From a bacterium (GTDB lineage Bacteria > Planctomycetota > Planctomycetia > Planctomycetales > Planctomycetaceae): DNA of 60,161 bases. A program made the position numbers and the translations under genes. A model generated the notes under the pieces. The model did no database searches. It saw only the letters and a program-made list of their open reading frames with translations, and was not told the DNA's origin. The stretch lies in NCBI GenBank assembly GCA_016125225.1, contig WGME01000019.1, forward strand, positions 1 through 60,161, given 5' to 3'. Shown here in pieces: positions 48,068 through 55,497 of this stretch; positions within the stretch are counted from its first letter, which is position 1, and every line of letters starts with the position of its first letter.

Positions 48068-48283
48068 TTACAAATCGGCACTTTTGCAAGAACTCTTTTG
48101 CGACTGTGACCGTTTTTTCTGATACCAAGCGCCTTGTCTGCATTTAGGGGAGCAGAACTGCCGGTCCAGCCTCCCGAACAGCATCGGCTTGCGGCAGACT
48201 CGGCAACGTAGCTCGTTCCACGGCAGCCGGGGTTGCCTCAGTAACTGGCTGTTCGATCCCTTGTGGCTCTTCAGTTTTGACAT
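48068..48283 (-). CDS. Small zinc-ribbon protein at the prophage end
   Basis: 71 aa from ATG 48283 with GGAAGGGGAG upstream. CRVC and FCSPKCRQ give a C-X2-C then C-X3-C zinc site like those of DNA-binding zinc fingers in mobile elements; both termini are basic. The first 140 bp overlap the end of the secretin gene in another frame. Last gene before attL, about 20 bp from the core. Possible DNA-binding role in replication, lysogeny or Xer recombination is inference. Confidence 0.7.
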   Translation of the reverse strand: MSKLKSHKGSNSQLLRQPRLPWNELRCRVCRKPMLFGRLDRQFCSPKCRQGAWYQKKRSQSQKSSCKSADL

Positions 48284-49559
48284 CGATTTTCTCCCCTTCC
48301 TTAGGCTGCCGAATGGACTGTAATTGTCCAGGCGAACCGACCGCGATCCGGTGAGCCGTCGCCCAGACTTGCACCACCCGGCCGGTGCGTTTGGTTTTGC
48401 TGCCGAGTTTGAGCCAGGTCGAATACGTCCGATCGTCGGCCGTCTCTTTGAAGTGACCCACCAGGTAAGTGCCGCCGCTGGTGACGTCGACGACGTATTC
48501 ACCGAGTTCCTGATCGATCACCGGCAGATTGTCCTGATAGCTAACGACCTGCGAACGCTCAACCTTGGCCGTCAGTCTGGCCCGGTCGTCCGACAGTTCG
48601 CGGCAAGCGACTTCCACACGGCTGCCGACTTCGATTCTCTGGACCCGTTGCGTCTGGAGAGGACCGCCGGGACTCTGCGTGATGTTCGTGGTTCGATACG
48701 GGACCACCTGCCCCACATGCACCGTCGCGGTTTCCCCATCCGTCACGAGAACGAAGGGATCGGCGAGCACTTCTGAACGGCTATCAGTCGTCGCCGCACG
48801 CAAAACCGCTTCGAGACTGACACCGGCGGTGGCACCATTCGAGAAGGCCGGGACAAGACCGCCGGCGGACGCAGCAGCCGCCGCTCCGAGATCCACGGCC
48901 GGAGTGACATCGAGACCGAAGTCATGCAGGAACTGGTCATCCACCCGGATCAAGTAGAACTGCACCGCCCAGGTGGCGGACTCGATCGAATCGAGTTGTG
49001 CCAGCACTTCCAGAACCTGCCGGACCTCATCAAAGTGAGCATGCAGCATCAAGAGACCATCACGGCTCGACACCATCTTGATATCCGATCCGGTCAAGAC
49101 CTGCCCGATTTCTTCCGACGTCAGGCGACGGAACCGCGTCACCGCGTAAACTGAATCGCGACTTGTGACATCGCCCAGCACATAGGCCACACCGACTTTC
49201 CGGACGTAAACCCCCGCCTGTCGGGCAATGACGTCCAAGGCATCTTCAATCGGCATCGAGTCCAGGCGGACCGTCACCGGACGACGCACCGCCTGTTGAT
49301 CGGCGATCAGGCTGACGGATGTTTGACGGCTGACCTCGCTGAGGAGAGACCCGAGGGGCATTTCCACCACGTTCAGCGTCACCGACTGCCCGAGCCGGTG
49401 CGCTTCCGGTGATGATCGACGCTGCGCTTGCCAGGATTCCAGAGTCTGCCTGACTGATGGAACGGAGTGCGACCTCTCGGCCGTTCTGCAGCCGCACAAG
49501 GCCCAGGTCAGCATCAACAGCAGTGATCGTTGAATCGGCGTACTTATCACCCGACACAT
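48144..49559 (-). CDS. pIV-like secretin, predicted lipoprotein
   Basis: About 471 aa from ATG 49559. The signal peptide LLLMLTWALCGC ends in a lipobox, unlike classical Ff pIV. N-domains follow (LNVVEMPLGSLLSEVSRQTS, PVTVRLDSMPIEDALDVIAR), then the secretin domain with GVSLEAVLRAATTDSRSEVL, LADPFVLVTDGETATVHVGQ and VVPYRTTNITQSP. It forms the outer-membrane pore for virion export. The tail after about residue 415 is low complexity. Its start lies 314 bp inside the Zot gene. Confidence 0.9.
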   Translation of the reverse strand: MCRVISTPIQRSLLLMLTWALCGCRTAERSHSVPSVRQTLESWQAQRRSSPEAHRLGQSVTLNVVEMPLGSLLSEVSRQTSVSLIADQQAVRRPVTVRLDSMPIEDALDVIARQAGVYVRKVGVAYVLGDVTSRDSVYAVTRFRRLTSEEIGQVLTGSDIKMVSSRDGLLMLHAHFDEVRQVLEVLAQLDSIESATWAVQFYLIRVDDQFLHDFGLDVTPAVDLGAAAAASAGGLVPAFSNGATAGVSLEAVLRAATTDSRSEVLADPFVLVTDGETATVHVGQVVPYRTTNITQSPGGPLQTQRVQRIEVGSRVEVACRELSDDRARLTAKVERSQVVSYQDNLPVIDQELGEYVVDVTSGGTYLVGHFKETADDRTYSTWLKLGSKTKRTGRVVQVWATAHRIAVGSPGQLQSIRQPKEGEKIDVKTEEPQGIEQPVTEATPAAVERATLPSLPQADAVREAGPAVLLP

Positions 49560-50667
49560 GCCATTCCCCTTTGCCATCCATGAACCGGGCACCCACGAAC
49601 CCGACAATTGTTTCCCGCTTGGCTTCCGCATCCTGAAGAAAATCCCGCATGTCCTTCTGTAGGTTGCGGATGTCTGTCTGTTGAGCGTTCAACGTCGTCT
49701 GCAGAGAACCGATACGCGGATCGATTGGCGGGGGAGCGACTGCCACCGGTTTCGGTGGTGGCTTACTACGCTGGAACGGCAGGGCGTTCCACATGTCGAA
49801 ATACCACGCCGCCAGCATGATCAAGCTGGCAATCGAAGCCCATTTCAGGGGAATCGACCACAAGCTGTCATGGTGGTACAAGGCCCAGCCGATCAGCCGG
49901 AGCCAGGTCCGCTTTTCCCATTCTTCTTTCGGACGCTCGCCACTCTCTGTCATCCCCTGCCGTGCACTGAACGAGTTGTAGAGATCGAAGCCCGAAGGGC
50001 CTTCCTGCATGCGGTAGAACTGGCGATGTTTTTCCACATATCGCTTGCCCTCACGCATGCAGAAACGGAACTCCACCGCCGCACGATAGAAGCCCCTAAA
50101 CTTCGCTTCGAATTGATACCAGACTTTCAGAGGCACCTTGAAAAATGGGTCGCGAAGTTCGTCGACGGAAATCGCCATCCACAGACCGAAACAGAGGGCT
50201 TCAATGTCGTGGTGGATATTGCTCCGGTTCGGTGTGATCAGGTAGACCGTCATGCCATCCTTGCGAATTTCCCCGAGCCATTCCTTCCACTCTGCTATGT
50301 GCTCCATCGACTTGTCGGAACCAGCAAAGTGATGGGCCTCATCGAGGACCACCAGACAACCCGAGGACAAGGAAGCACGAGGTAGCAACCGAAGGGGTGT
50401 CGTACCGCCTTGAAATACATCACGACGTAGAGTGTTGACGTGCTCATTGTTGAGGATCACAAGCCGTTCACGCACGGAATCGGCTGAGCGTTGTTTGCCT
50501 GAACGTCGCTCGACTTCAAGAGCCACCGCTTCGATGTTCAAATCGATATTCGTGTAGAGCAGCCCGTCTTCCTCGCGCAGGAACTCATCGCACAAATGCT
50601 GCACGACGGCATAGGTCTTACCGCTCCCCTGCCCGCCCTCCACAATTGTCGCGGCTTGTCGCTTCAC
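49246..50667 (-). CDS. zot: Zot/pI-like phage assembly ATPase
   Basis: 473 aa from GTG 50667, preceded by GAGGAGGGAGC. Walker A is ATIVEGGQGSGKTYAVVQHL, Walker B CLVVLDEAHHF, then VYLITPNRSNIHHDIEAL as in Zot family proteins. One membrane helix, KWASIASLIMLAAWYF, at about residue 300, is followed by a periplasmic Pro-rich and coiled-coil part. pI/Zot spans the inner membrane, drives virion extrusion and contacts the pIV secretin. The last 100 codons overlap the secretin gene out of frame. Confidence 0.92.
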   Translation of the reverse strand: MKRQAATIVEGGQGSGKTYAVVQHLCDEFLREEDGLLYTNIDLNIEAVALEVERRSGKQRSADSVRERLVILNNEHVNTLRRDVFQGGTTPLRLLPRASLSSGCLVVLDEAHHFAGSDKSMEHIAEWKEWLGEIRKDGMTVYLITPNRSNIHHDIEALCFGLWMAISVDELRDPFFKVPLKVWYQFEAKFRGFYRAAVEFRFCMREGKRYVEKHRQFYRMQEGPSGFDLYNSFSARQGMTESGERPKEEWEKRTWLRLIGWALYHHDSLWSIPLKWASIASLIMLAAWYFDMWNALPFQRSKPPPKPVAVAPPPIDPRIGSLQTTLNAQQTDIRNLQKDMRDFLQDAEAKRETIVGFVGARFMDGKGEWHVSGDKYADSTITAVDADLGLVRLQNGREVALRSISQADSGILASAASIITGSAPARAVGDAERGGNAPRVSPQRGQPSNIRQPDRRSTGGASSGDGPPGLDAD

Positions 50668-50732
50668 TCTGCTCCCTCCTCGCTGCGGTCTTCCTGGTCC
50701 TCGCGTCGTCGTCCGCTCCGTTCCGCTGGCCG

Positions 50733-51098
50733 CTAAGACATCGTCGGAATGAAGCGGAACACCGTACGCAGTGCCAGAATGACGCCCAGCAACGCACCAT
50801 AAGCAACCCAAAGGCCCAGCGCTTCCGTGAGCGGCACCCAAGTATCGAGACCAACATAAAACACAGACAGCAGAGAAAAATCGAACGGTAATTGCTCTGG
50901 CAAAGCCTGTACTGCAGCATCGAACAAAGCCCACACCGGCAGATCATCAATCATGACCGAGATCAGCCAGCAAAACGTCTGTTTTGCCCAGCAGAACAAC
51001 ATCTCCGCAACTTCTGCCAAAGTCGCATTCCCAACGATCACAGAACCGAGCACACCAAGCAAACCACCAAAAATCGTACCGAGATAATCTGACGACAT
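50733..51098 (-). CDS. pVI-like minor coat membrane protein
   Basis: 121 aa. Three hydrophobic segments: YLGTIFGGLLGVLGSVIVG, EMLFCWAKQTFCWLISVMI and LGLWVAYGALLGVILALRTV, with a basic C-terminal end FRFIPTMS. Size, hydrophobicity and position between the III-like and Zot genes match pVI, which caps the virion with pIII. It starts 7 bp after the III-like stop (AGGTG upstream). Assigned by synteny, not by sequence family. Confidence 0.75.
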   Translation of the reverse strand: MSSDYLGTIFGGLLGVLGSVIVGNATLAEVAEMLFCWAKQTFCWLISVMIDDLPVWALFDAAVQALPEQLPFDFSLLSVFYVGLDTWVPLTEALGLWVAYGALLGVILALRTVFRFIPTMS

Positions 51099-51105
51099 AA
51101 GACAC

Positions 51106-52800
51106 CTACCAAGTGATAAGAACGTCCTTGACCGCTAACGCAAAGCGGATCGAAACAAAGAGGAGACACCACGCCCGAATAAGGGCAGGTATCCATGAAA
51201 AGTCGACATCAGGGAGAGCGTTATTGCTCAGGTCAAAACCCATCCGGAATGTGACGGGTTCACCGCCACCGGGCATCGGAATTTCAATGCCCGACCACCC
51301 TTCCCACTGCTCGCCGCCACCTTCCTCTGGCGGCGAAAGCCAGCTTCTCAGAATCCGTTGAACGTCTTCGACACGCTGCACGAGGTCCGTCTCGCACTCA
51401 CACTTGCAGCCCTTCTCCGGGTCTTCGGGGTCACTGTCCACGTCATCGCAGCAACCATCCTCATCTGCGTCGCCGCCTTCCTCATCACAGTTGCACCGCT
51501 CCGGGTCGTCGTCGTCCAGGTCCTCATCGGCACAGCAACCATCCCCATCGGCATCACCACCGAGGCGTTCACAGGCGTCGCAGACTTCGGGGTCGTCGTC
51601 GTCAACGTCGTCAGCCCCACAACACCCGTCCTCATCGTTGTCGCCGCCTCGATTGATGCACGGGCAGTCATTACACAGGCTGGCATCTTGATCGTCGCAA
51701 TCGTCGTCGGCACAACAGCCGTCCCCGTCGCCATCTCCACCCTTGTCGTCGCAAACACAGTTGTCGCATTTGTTCGGGTCGGACGTATCGCAGTCATTGT
51801 CATCGCAGCAGCCGTCCATGTCGGCATCGCCACCCTGACTTTCACAGCTGCAATTCACGCACTTGTACGGGTCGGAATCATTGCAGTCGTATTGAGCACA
51901 ACAACCGTCCCCATCACCATCTCCACCGTAGTAATAACAAGGGCCGCAGTTGTCGCAGAAGGATGAGTTGTTCGGGTCGCAGTCAACATCATCGCAGCAG
52001 CCATCGTTATCAGCATCGCCACCATTATTCGCACAGCCACCAGCACCACCACACCAACCGGGAGAGCACGGGCCGCAACATGCGTTCCAGGTCACACCGT
52101 CGCAATACGCGGGACAAGTCACCGCATTACCAACAGAGCCCGGGGCACAGTCGGATTCTGTTGTGACCCAGTATTGATCACCTGCAATATTTACCGTGAT
52201 ACAACGGAAGCAACCACAAACAGAACACTGAGAACCATTACCACACGTCCCGCCCCCAGGGGTCACAATGCTAGCAACAGGATAGCAGCACTGAGGGCCA
52301 GGTTGATCAGGTGCAACAACCTGATAACCCTCAGAACAGCCGCCGTAGACGAGCGAGCCCGAATTGTCATAGACGACCATGCCGCCAGCGCACGCTTGGC
52401 AGGCTTCAAGCCCTGCATAGTCCGTATCAACACCGAAGACCCCGGCATAGGCCAGAGCTTGCGCATACGGGTAACAACCCGTCGCGTCTTCGCCATATGT
52501 GTCAGCACACGGCTGGAACACGTTGGCCGAGGAGACACGAACCCCCGACGGGGTGTTACAGCAGATTAGCGACGACGAACCACCACCGCCGCATGGCCAG
52601 CATTCCGGGCAAGTCCCGTATTGCGTGGCCATCACACGAGAGGTGATGACAAACGCAGCACAGAACGACCAGAGTGCCGGACGCTTCCACCAAGGTCGCG
52701 GCTTTAGAACATCGTTTTGGACCGGAACGCGATCAGCAGCAAACGCCAGCTTGCCTGCCCAGAGATAAACCCGATGGCACAGAAACAGTACATAGCCCAT
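51106..52800 (-). CDS. pIII-like adsorption protein with Ca-binding-type Asp/Cys repeats
   Basis: 564 aa from ATG 52800 (AGGTGA upstream; the first 97 bp overlap the 56-aa gene). Long N-region, then hydrophobic ALWSFCAAFVITSRVMA as signal peptide. Residues 60-258 are Cys/Gly-rich. Residues 260-467 hold seven repeats of about 29-31 aa. A spacer with GGGEQWEGW follows, then a C-terminal membrane anchor, WIPALIRAWCLLFVSIRFAL. Layout N-domain, repeat linker, C-terminal anchor, plus position before VI, is that of pIII, the receptor-binding tip protein. Confidence 0.85.
   Translation of the reverse strand: MGYVLFLCHRVYLWAGKLAFAADRVPVQNDVLKPRPWWKRPALWSFCAAFVITSRVMATQYGTCPECWPCGGGGSSSLICCNTPSGVRVSSANVFQPCADTYGEDATGCYPYAQALAYAGVFGVDTDYAGLEACQACAGGMVVYDNSGSLVYGGCSEGYQVVAPDQPGPQCCYPVASIVTPGGGTCGNGSQCSVCGCFRCITVNIAGDQYWVTTESDCAPGSVGNAVTCPAYCDGVTWNACCGPCSPGWCGGAGGCANNGGDADNDGCCDDVDCDPNNSSFCDNCGPCYYYGGDGDGDGCCAQYDCNDSDPYKCVNCSCESQGGDADMDGCCDDNDCDTSDPNKCDNCVCDDKGGDGDGDGCCADDDCDDQDASLCNDCPCINRGGDNDEDGCCGADDVDDDDPEVCDACERLGGDADGDGCCADEDLDDDDPERCNCDEEGGDADEDGCCDDVDSDPEDPEKGCKCECETDLVQRVEDVQRILRSWLSPPEEGGGEQWEGWSGIEIPMPGGGEPVTFRMGFDLSNNALPDVDFSWIPALIRAWCLLFVSIRFALAVKDVLITW
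51400..52023 (-). repeat. Seven tandem DxDxDG/Cys repeats within the pIII-like gene
   Basis: Each unit has the form GGDxDxDGCC, then an acidic stretch D-x-DCD-x2-D, then a Cys pair. Starting residues are near 260, 292, 323, 354, 385, 414 and 442. The DxDxDG core matches thrombospondin type 3 and dockerin calcium loops. Cysteines are present in every unit, becoming sparser in the last three, where D replaces C. The repeat count may vary between strains. Confidence 0.85.
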
Positions 52801-52874
52801 GTCGTCACCTGCCCAACAATCTCAATGAGTGCTGCGATCAGCACTTCCGCTTCCGTACAAAAACACGGTTCCAC
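52704..52874 (-). CDS. Small phage membrane protein, 56 aa (VII/IX-like position)
   Basis: GTG start at 52874, 3 nt after GGAGGTGGG. Two hydrophobic segments, VLIAALIEIVGQVTTWAMY and CFCAIGFISG plus WRLLLIAF, with a basic end FRSKTMF. Located between the VIII-like and III-like genes, overlapping the latter. Candidate minor coat or assembly protein; assignment is from context only. Confidence 0.6.
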   Translation of the reverse strand: MEPCFCTEAEVLIAALIEIVGQVTTWAMYCFCAIGFISGQASWRLLLIAFRSKTMF

Positions 52875-52931
52875 AATCCCACCTCCAACAAAAGAAGGGC
52901 GAGAGCTCATGCCCCCGCCCTCCCCTTCCCC

Positions 52932-53093
52932 CTACCGAGCCGTCGAGAACCAACGGATTCCCGCACGCACGACCCGGAAGCCAATGGCCCCCAAAACGAT
53001 CGATGCCAGCAATCCGGCCAAGCCGGTCACACCGGCATCGATACCGGCCGAGATGCCAGAGGCATCAATCACACTGTCAACAGTCGTACCCAT
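52932..53093 (-). CDS. pVIII-like major coat protein, 53 aa
   Basis: ATG at 53093, GGAATG-type ribosome site (GGGTGTGGA) upstream. The N-terminal 20 residues carry only acidic charges (D6, D10, D19), the middle GVTGLAGLLASIVLGAIGF is one membrane helix, and the C-terminus is basic (RVVRAGIRWFSTAR). This acidic-hydrophobic-basic plan at about 50 residues is the hallmark of filamentous-phage major coat protein. No long cleavable leader is seen, unlike M13. Confidence 0.8.
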   Translation of the reverse strand: MGTTVDSVIDASGISAGIDAGVTGLAGLLASIVLGAIGFRVVRAGIRWFSTAR

Positions 53094-53129
53094 TCCACAC
53101 CCTTCATCCCTGAAGACAACACAACACCA

Positions 53130-53270
53130 TCAACTCTTTCCAGAGAGTTCGGACATCCACCCGACCGCACCTACCGTCGCGGCACCGATCACATGGAAGA
53201 TGATCGAAAAGCAAAAGCCGAAGGCCCAGCACTGCAGAAACGATGACACGAATTGTTCTGATGGACTCAT
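53130..53270 (-). CDS. Small phage membrane protein, 46 aa
   Basis: ATG at 53270 overlaps the Rep stop as ATGA, so it is translationally coupled. Sequence SSFLQCWAFGFCFSIIFHVI forms a membrane helix followed by GAATVGAVGWM. In M13 the tiny tip proteins VII and IX sit between the replication genes and VIII; this gene occupies that place. Function by position only. Confidence 0.65.
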   Translation of the reverse strand: MSPSEQFVSSFLQCWAFGFCFSIIFHVIGAATVGAVGWMSELSGKS

Positions 53271-54583
53271 GCTGTTCCTACCTCCGCGATTTCATAACGT
53301 TGCATCAGGTCTGCCCGCACCAAGGCGATGGACTCTTTATCGGGTTCCCGCTGGCGAGTCATGACGCTCGCAATCAGCGTTTCTAACGGCTCTCCGGCCG
53401 GATCGACGTGAGTGAGGGCAAAGGCTTTCGCGAGAACGCCAAGTGCCACCGCCGTCAACTTGGTCGCATCACACATGCCGGGGAATCGCCGATGCACAAA
53501 GCAATCGAACTTCCCAGCCAACGCCTGAAACGATGCGACCACGTCACGCCATAGAGGGACGACCTTAGCCCGTTCCGTGTGTCTGCGGTCGTGAACCTTG
53601 ACCATGCGGAACCATGCGCCTGTCGCCCAAGCGAAGATGCTGCCGAGTCCTTCCAACAGATCGAAGAGATCGCGGATATCGGCGAAGACTGTCGAGCCAG
53701 GTCGAATCCGGAATTCCACACGGGTTGCCTCTGCCGGTTGTTCGCCGTTCCAGCGGTGTTCCTGCAAGTACGAGAGTTGATGTTCTTTCTGTTTCTCCCT
53801 GATGTCGGCCAACTTATCGTAGACCGTCATCGAACAACACTCCCCCTGAACAGTGAACCCCGTCAACTCCATATGGTTATTCAGAAACGGCCGGACCTTC
53901 TTTGACCGAGTCGTGAAGTGCTTTTGCGTCATCTCCTGCCAGAACTGTTCCACGCTCACGCCGGGCATATCAATGCACGCATCGACGCGGCGCACCCGGA
54001 TTTTCTCAATGGTGATGCCCATAAGCTTGAGCACATCACCGACGATCAGAAGGACCGACCGTTCACCGAGAACTAAGAAGGATTCGCCGGGGATATCGAC
54101 GAAGACCAGCGGTTTGCCGTCCGAACGCGGGGAGCCGAATTTGAACTTGATCGACTTATATTCAAAGACGTACGGGCAGTGACTGTAGCCCGTTCCTTCC
54201 CCCTGCCCTTTGATCCGACCGAACCGCGTACCAATCGGGAACAGGCCCCACTTGTCTTTATCCCGGCGGACCTGATCGCGAACGAGAGAGGCTTTCAAGC
54301 AGACATCGTTATACCGCTCCGAGGTTTCACCATAGACAGACAGGTCAAGCCAGTCTAACCCTCCCTGATGGAGAGTTGGGGGGGCCGTGATACCAGGTGG
54401 CCCCCCTACATCGCGTTTCGACGTTTCGCGTCGACGCTTCGCGACCAGGTCGCCGAGACGCTCGGCATTCAAACGGCGAACCCAGCCGTCAAGACGCTCG
54501 ACGCAGGATTGCACGTAGCCCTCTTCGCCAGGTTGAACCGGACGGAGCTTGCGGAGTCGTTCAGTTTCTCGTGAGGGGATCAC
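53267..54583 (-). CDS. rep: Rolling-circle replication initiator (Rep_trans-like, II-like)
   Basis: About 438 aa from GTG 54583, with AAGGAAG 5-6 nt upstream; the ATG at 54625 has no ribosome site and lies in a hairpin. Seen: GGLDWLDLSVYGE near the start, IRVRRVDACIDMPGVSVEQF (strand with metal-site residues), SMTVYDKLADIREKQ with a candidate nicking Tyr in YDK, and ATRVEFRIRPGST. The pattern matches phage and plasmid Rep_trans (PF02486-type) proteins. It nicks the plus strand to start replication. Confidence 0.8.
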   Translation of the reverse strand: MIPSRETERLRKLRPVQPGEEGYVQSCVERLDGWVRRLNAERLGDLVAKRRRETSKRDVGGPPGITAPPTLHQGGLDWLDLSVYGETSERYNDVCLKASLVRDQVRRDKDKWGLFPIGTRFGRIKGQGEGTGYSHCPYVFEYKSIKFKFGSPRSDGKPLVFVDIPGESFLVLGERSVLLIVGDVLKLMGITIEKIRVRRVDACIDMPGVSVEQFWQEMTQKHFTTRSKKVRPFLNNHMELTGFTVQGECCSMTVYDKLADIREKQKEHQLSYLQEHRWNGEQPAEATRVEFRIRPGSTVFADIRDLFDLLEGLGSIFAWATGAWFRMVKVHDRRHTERAKVVPLWRDVVASFQALAGKFDCFVHRRFPGMCDATKLTAVALGVLAKAFALTHVDPAGEPLETLIASVMTRQREPDKESIALVRADLMQRYEIAEVGTA

Positions 54584-54612
54584 AGAGGCTTCCTTGCCGC
54601 GGGGAGTAAGGA

Positions 54613-54640
54613 AACGCCCCGGCATCCGTGCCGAGGCGTT
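54613..54640. promoter_or_regulatory. Strong hairpin at the rep 5' end
   Basis: AACGCC-C-CGGCA, loop TCCG, TGCCG-A-GGCGTT: an 11-bp stem with one internal mismatch, 30 bp upstream of the rep GTG start. A second small hairpin, GTCAC/GTGAC, lies at 54655-54668. Possible operator for rep translation, a terminator, or part of the double-strand origin. Confidence 0.45.
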
Positions 54641-54655
54641 GAGAGTCTGAGGCGG

Positions 54656-54868
54656 TCACGACGGTGACGTGACTTCATTGACAACCAACGGCGCGGAGTG
54701 ACCACCAAGTGTCGCGGCCGCAACGGCTAGCTGTATTTTGGAAAGCAGAACCATGATTTGAGTGCCAAGGGCACAACTCGGATGCTCTTCAAAAATGTCT
54801 ATCCAGCATCTCGCTATGTGAACGGCTTCTCTAATCTCAATGACGTGACCATCGTGTGGGATCTTCAT
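54656..54868 (-). CDS. Hypothetical phage protein, 70 aa
   Basis: ATG at 54868 overlaps the upstream stop as ATGA, supporting translation. MKIPHDGHVIEIREAVHIAR is a charged start followed by a hydrophobic region QIMVLLSKIQLAVAAATLGG. No family recognised. Ends just before the rep hairpin. Early-module protein of unknown role. Confidence 0.55.
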   Translation of the reverse strand: MKIPHDGHVIEIREAVHIARCWIDIFEEHPSCALGTQIMVLLSKIQLAVAAATLGGHSAPLVVNEVTSPS

Positions 54869-55173
54869 GCCGCATCCCTCCGGGCAATGGTGCGGGCAAT
54901 CTCATCGCCTTGCAGGCTGGCGAGTTGGGCCGCTTCAAACGGGGTCAGGCTGAACGCCTGACGTTTCAACTGGTCGCCGAACGGGTCCAGGTACAGCAGC
55001 ACACAACGGACTTCAGACACCTCGGCGAGGGTCGACCAGTCTCGGGCCTCATCCCACCGGTTTAGGGTCTGCAGGAATTCATCGCGTTGAAGATCATTCG
55101 CCCACGGCTCCGGCTTGCCGAGCAAGCGGAGCCACATCCGACGGAACCACGAAACTCGCTTGGTCAGAATCAC
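54865..55173 (-). CDS. Hypothetical phage protein, 102 aa
   Basis: GTG start at 55173, with GGAG 8 nt upstream, overlapping the previous stop as GTGA. Basic N-terminus (TKRVSWFRRMWLRLLGKPEP), then acidic helices NRWDEARDWSTLAEVSEVR and LTPFEAAQLASLQGDE. Soluble. No family recognised. An in-frame extension to 55458 is not supported. Confidence 0.6.
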   Translation of the reverse strand: MILTKRVSWFRRMWLRLLGKPEPWANDLQRDEFLQTLNRWDEARDWSTLAEVSEVRCVLLYLDPFGDQLKRQAFSLTPFEAAQLASLQGDEIARTIARRDAA

Positions 55174-55322
55174 AATTGCACTCCGTAGAAAACGGCGAGA
55201 CACCACCAGCGGACAACGTGAGCCAGAAAGGCCACCCCGATGACGGTGCACGTCACCGGGGCTACCAGATTGACCGACGTCAATTCTGCCCAGGTATCGC
55301 GGCAGAAACTTTGAAGACGCAT
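55170..55322 (-). CDS. Small phage membrane protein, 50 aa
   Basis: ATG at 55322 with AAAGGAAG upstream. One membrane helix, VAPVTCTVIGVAFLAHVVRW, then WCLAVFYGVQL. Coupled to the next gene by a 4-bp overlap. Too short for family assignment; could be a coat or lysogeny-related membrane peptide. Confidence 0.55.
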   Translation of the reverse strand: MRLQSFCRDTWAELTSVNLVAPVTCTVIGVAFLAHVVRWWCLAVFYGVQL

Positions 55323-55497
55323 CGGCAAAGACTTCCTTTGAGAGAGGAGCGGGCGAAACAGTTTGAGAGTGCCGCCCTGCCCCGCTGGCATCAGTGATTG
55401 ACTGGAGCCGCAATCGCTTCGCGGTCCTGTAACGCCTGCGGCTGAACCAAGGAACCACAGGCCAGCCTAGGCGCTCTGCTTAACTAGGCTGGTGGCA
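55323..55497. other. Spacer with hairpin in the prophage
   Basis: 175 bp containing the inverted repeat CCAGCCTA ... TAGGCTGG at about 55462-55492, just past the stop of the 189-aa gene. No U-tract on either strand. The next promoter could lie here. Confidence 0.35.

Noticed and set aside
51358-51966. Plus-strand open frame of 202 codons opposite the pIII-like repeats
   Set aside because: Composition is almost only V, I, T and A, the mirror of the Asp/Cys repeats; an artefact of the repeat codons.
52674-53246. Plus-strand frame across the coat-protein genes
   Set aside because: Pro/His/Arg/Thr-rich shadow; the minus strand carries the small coat genes with ribosome sites.
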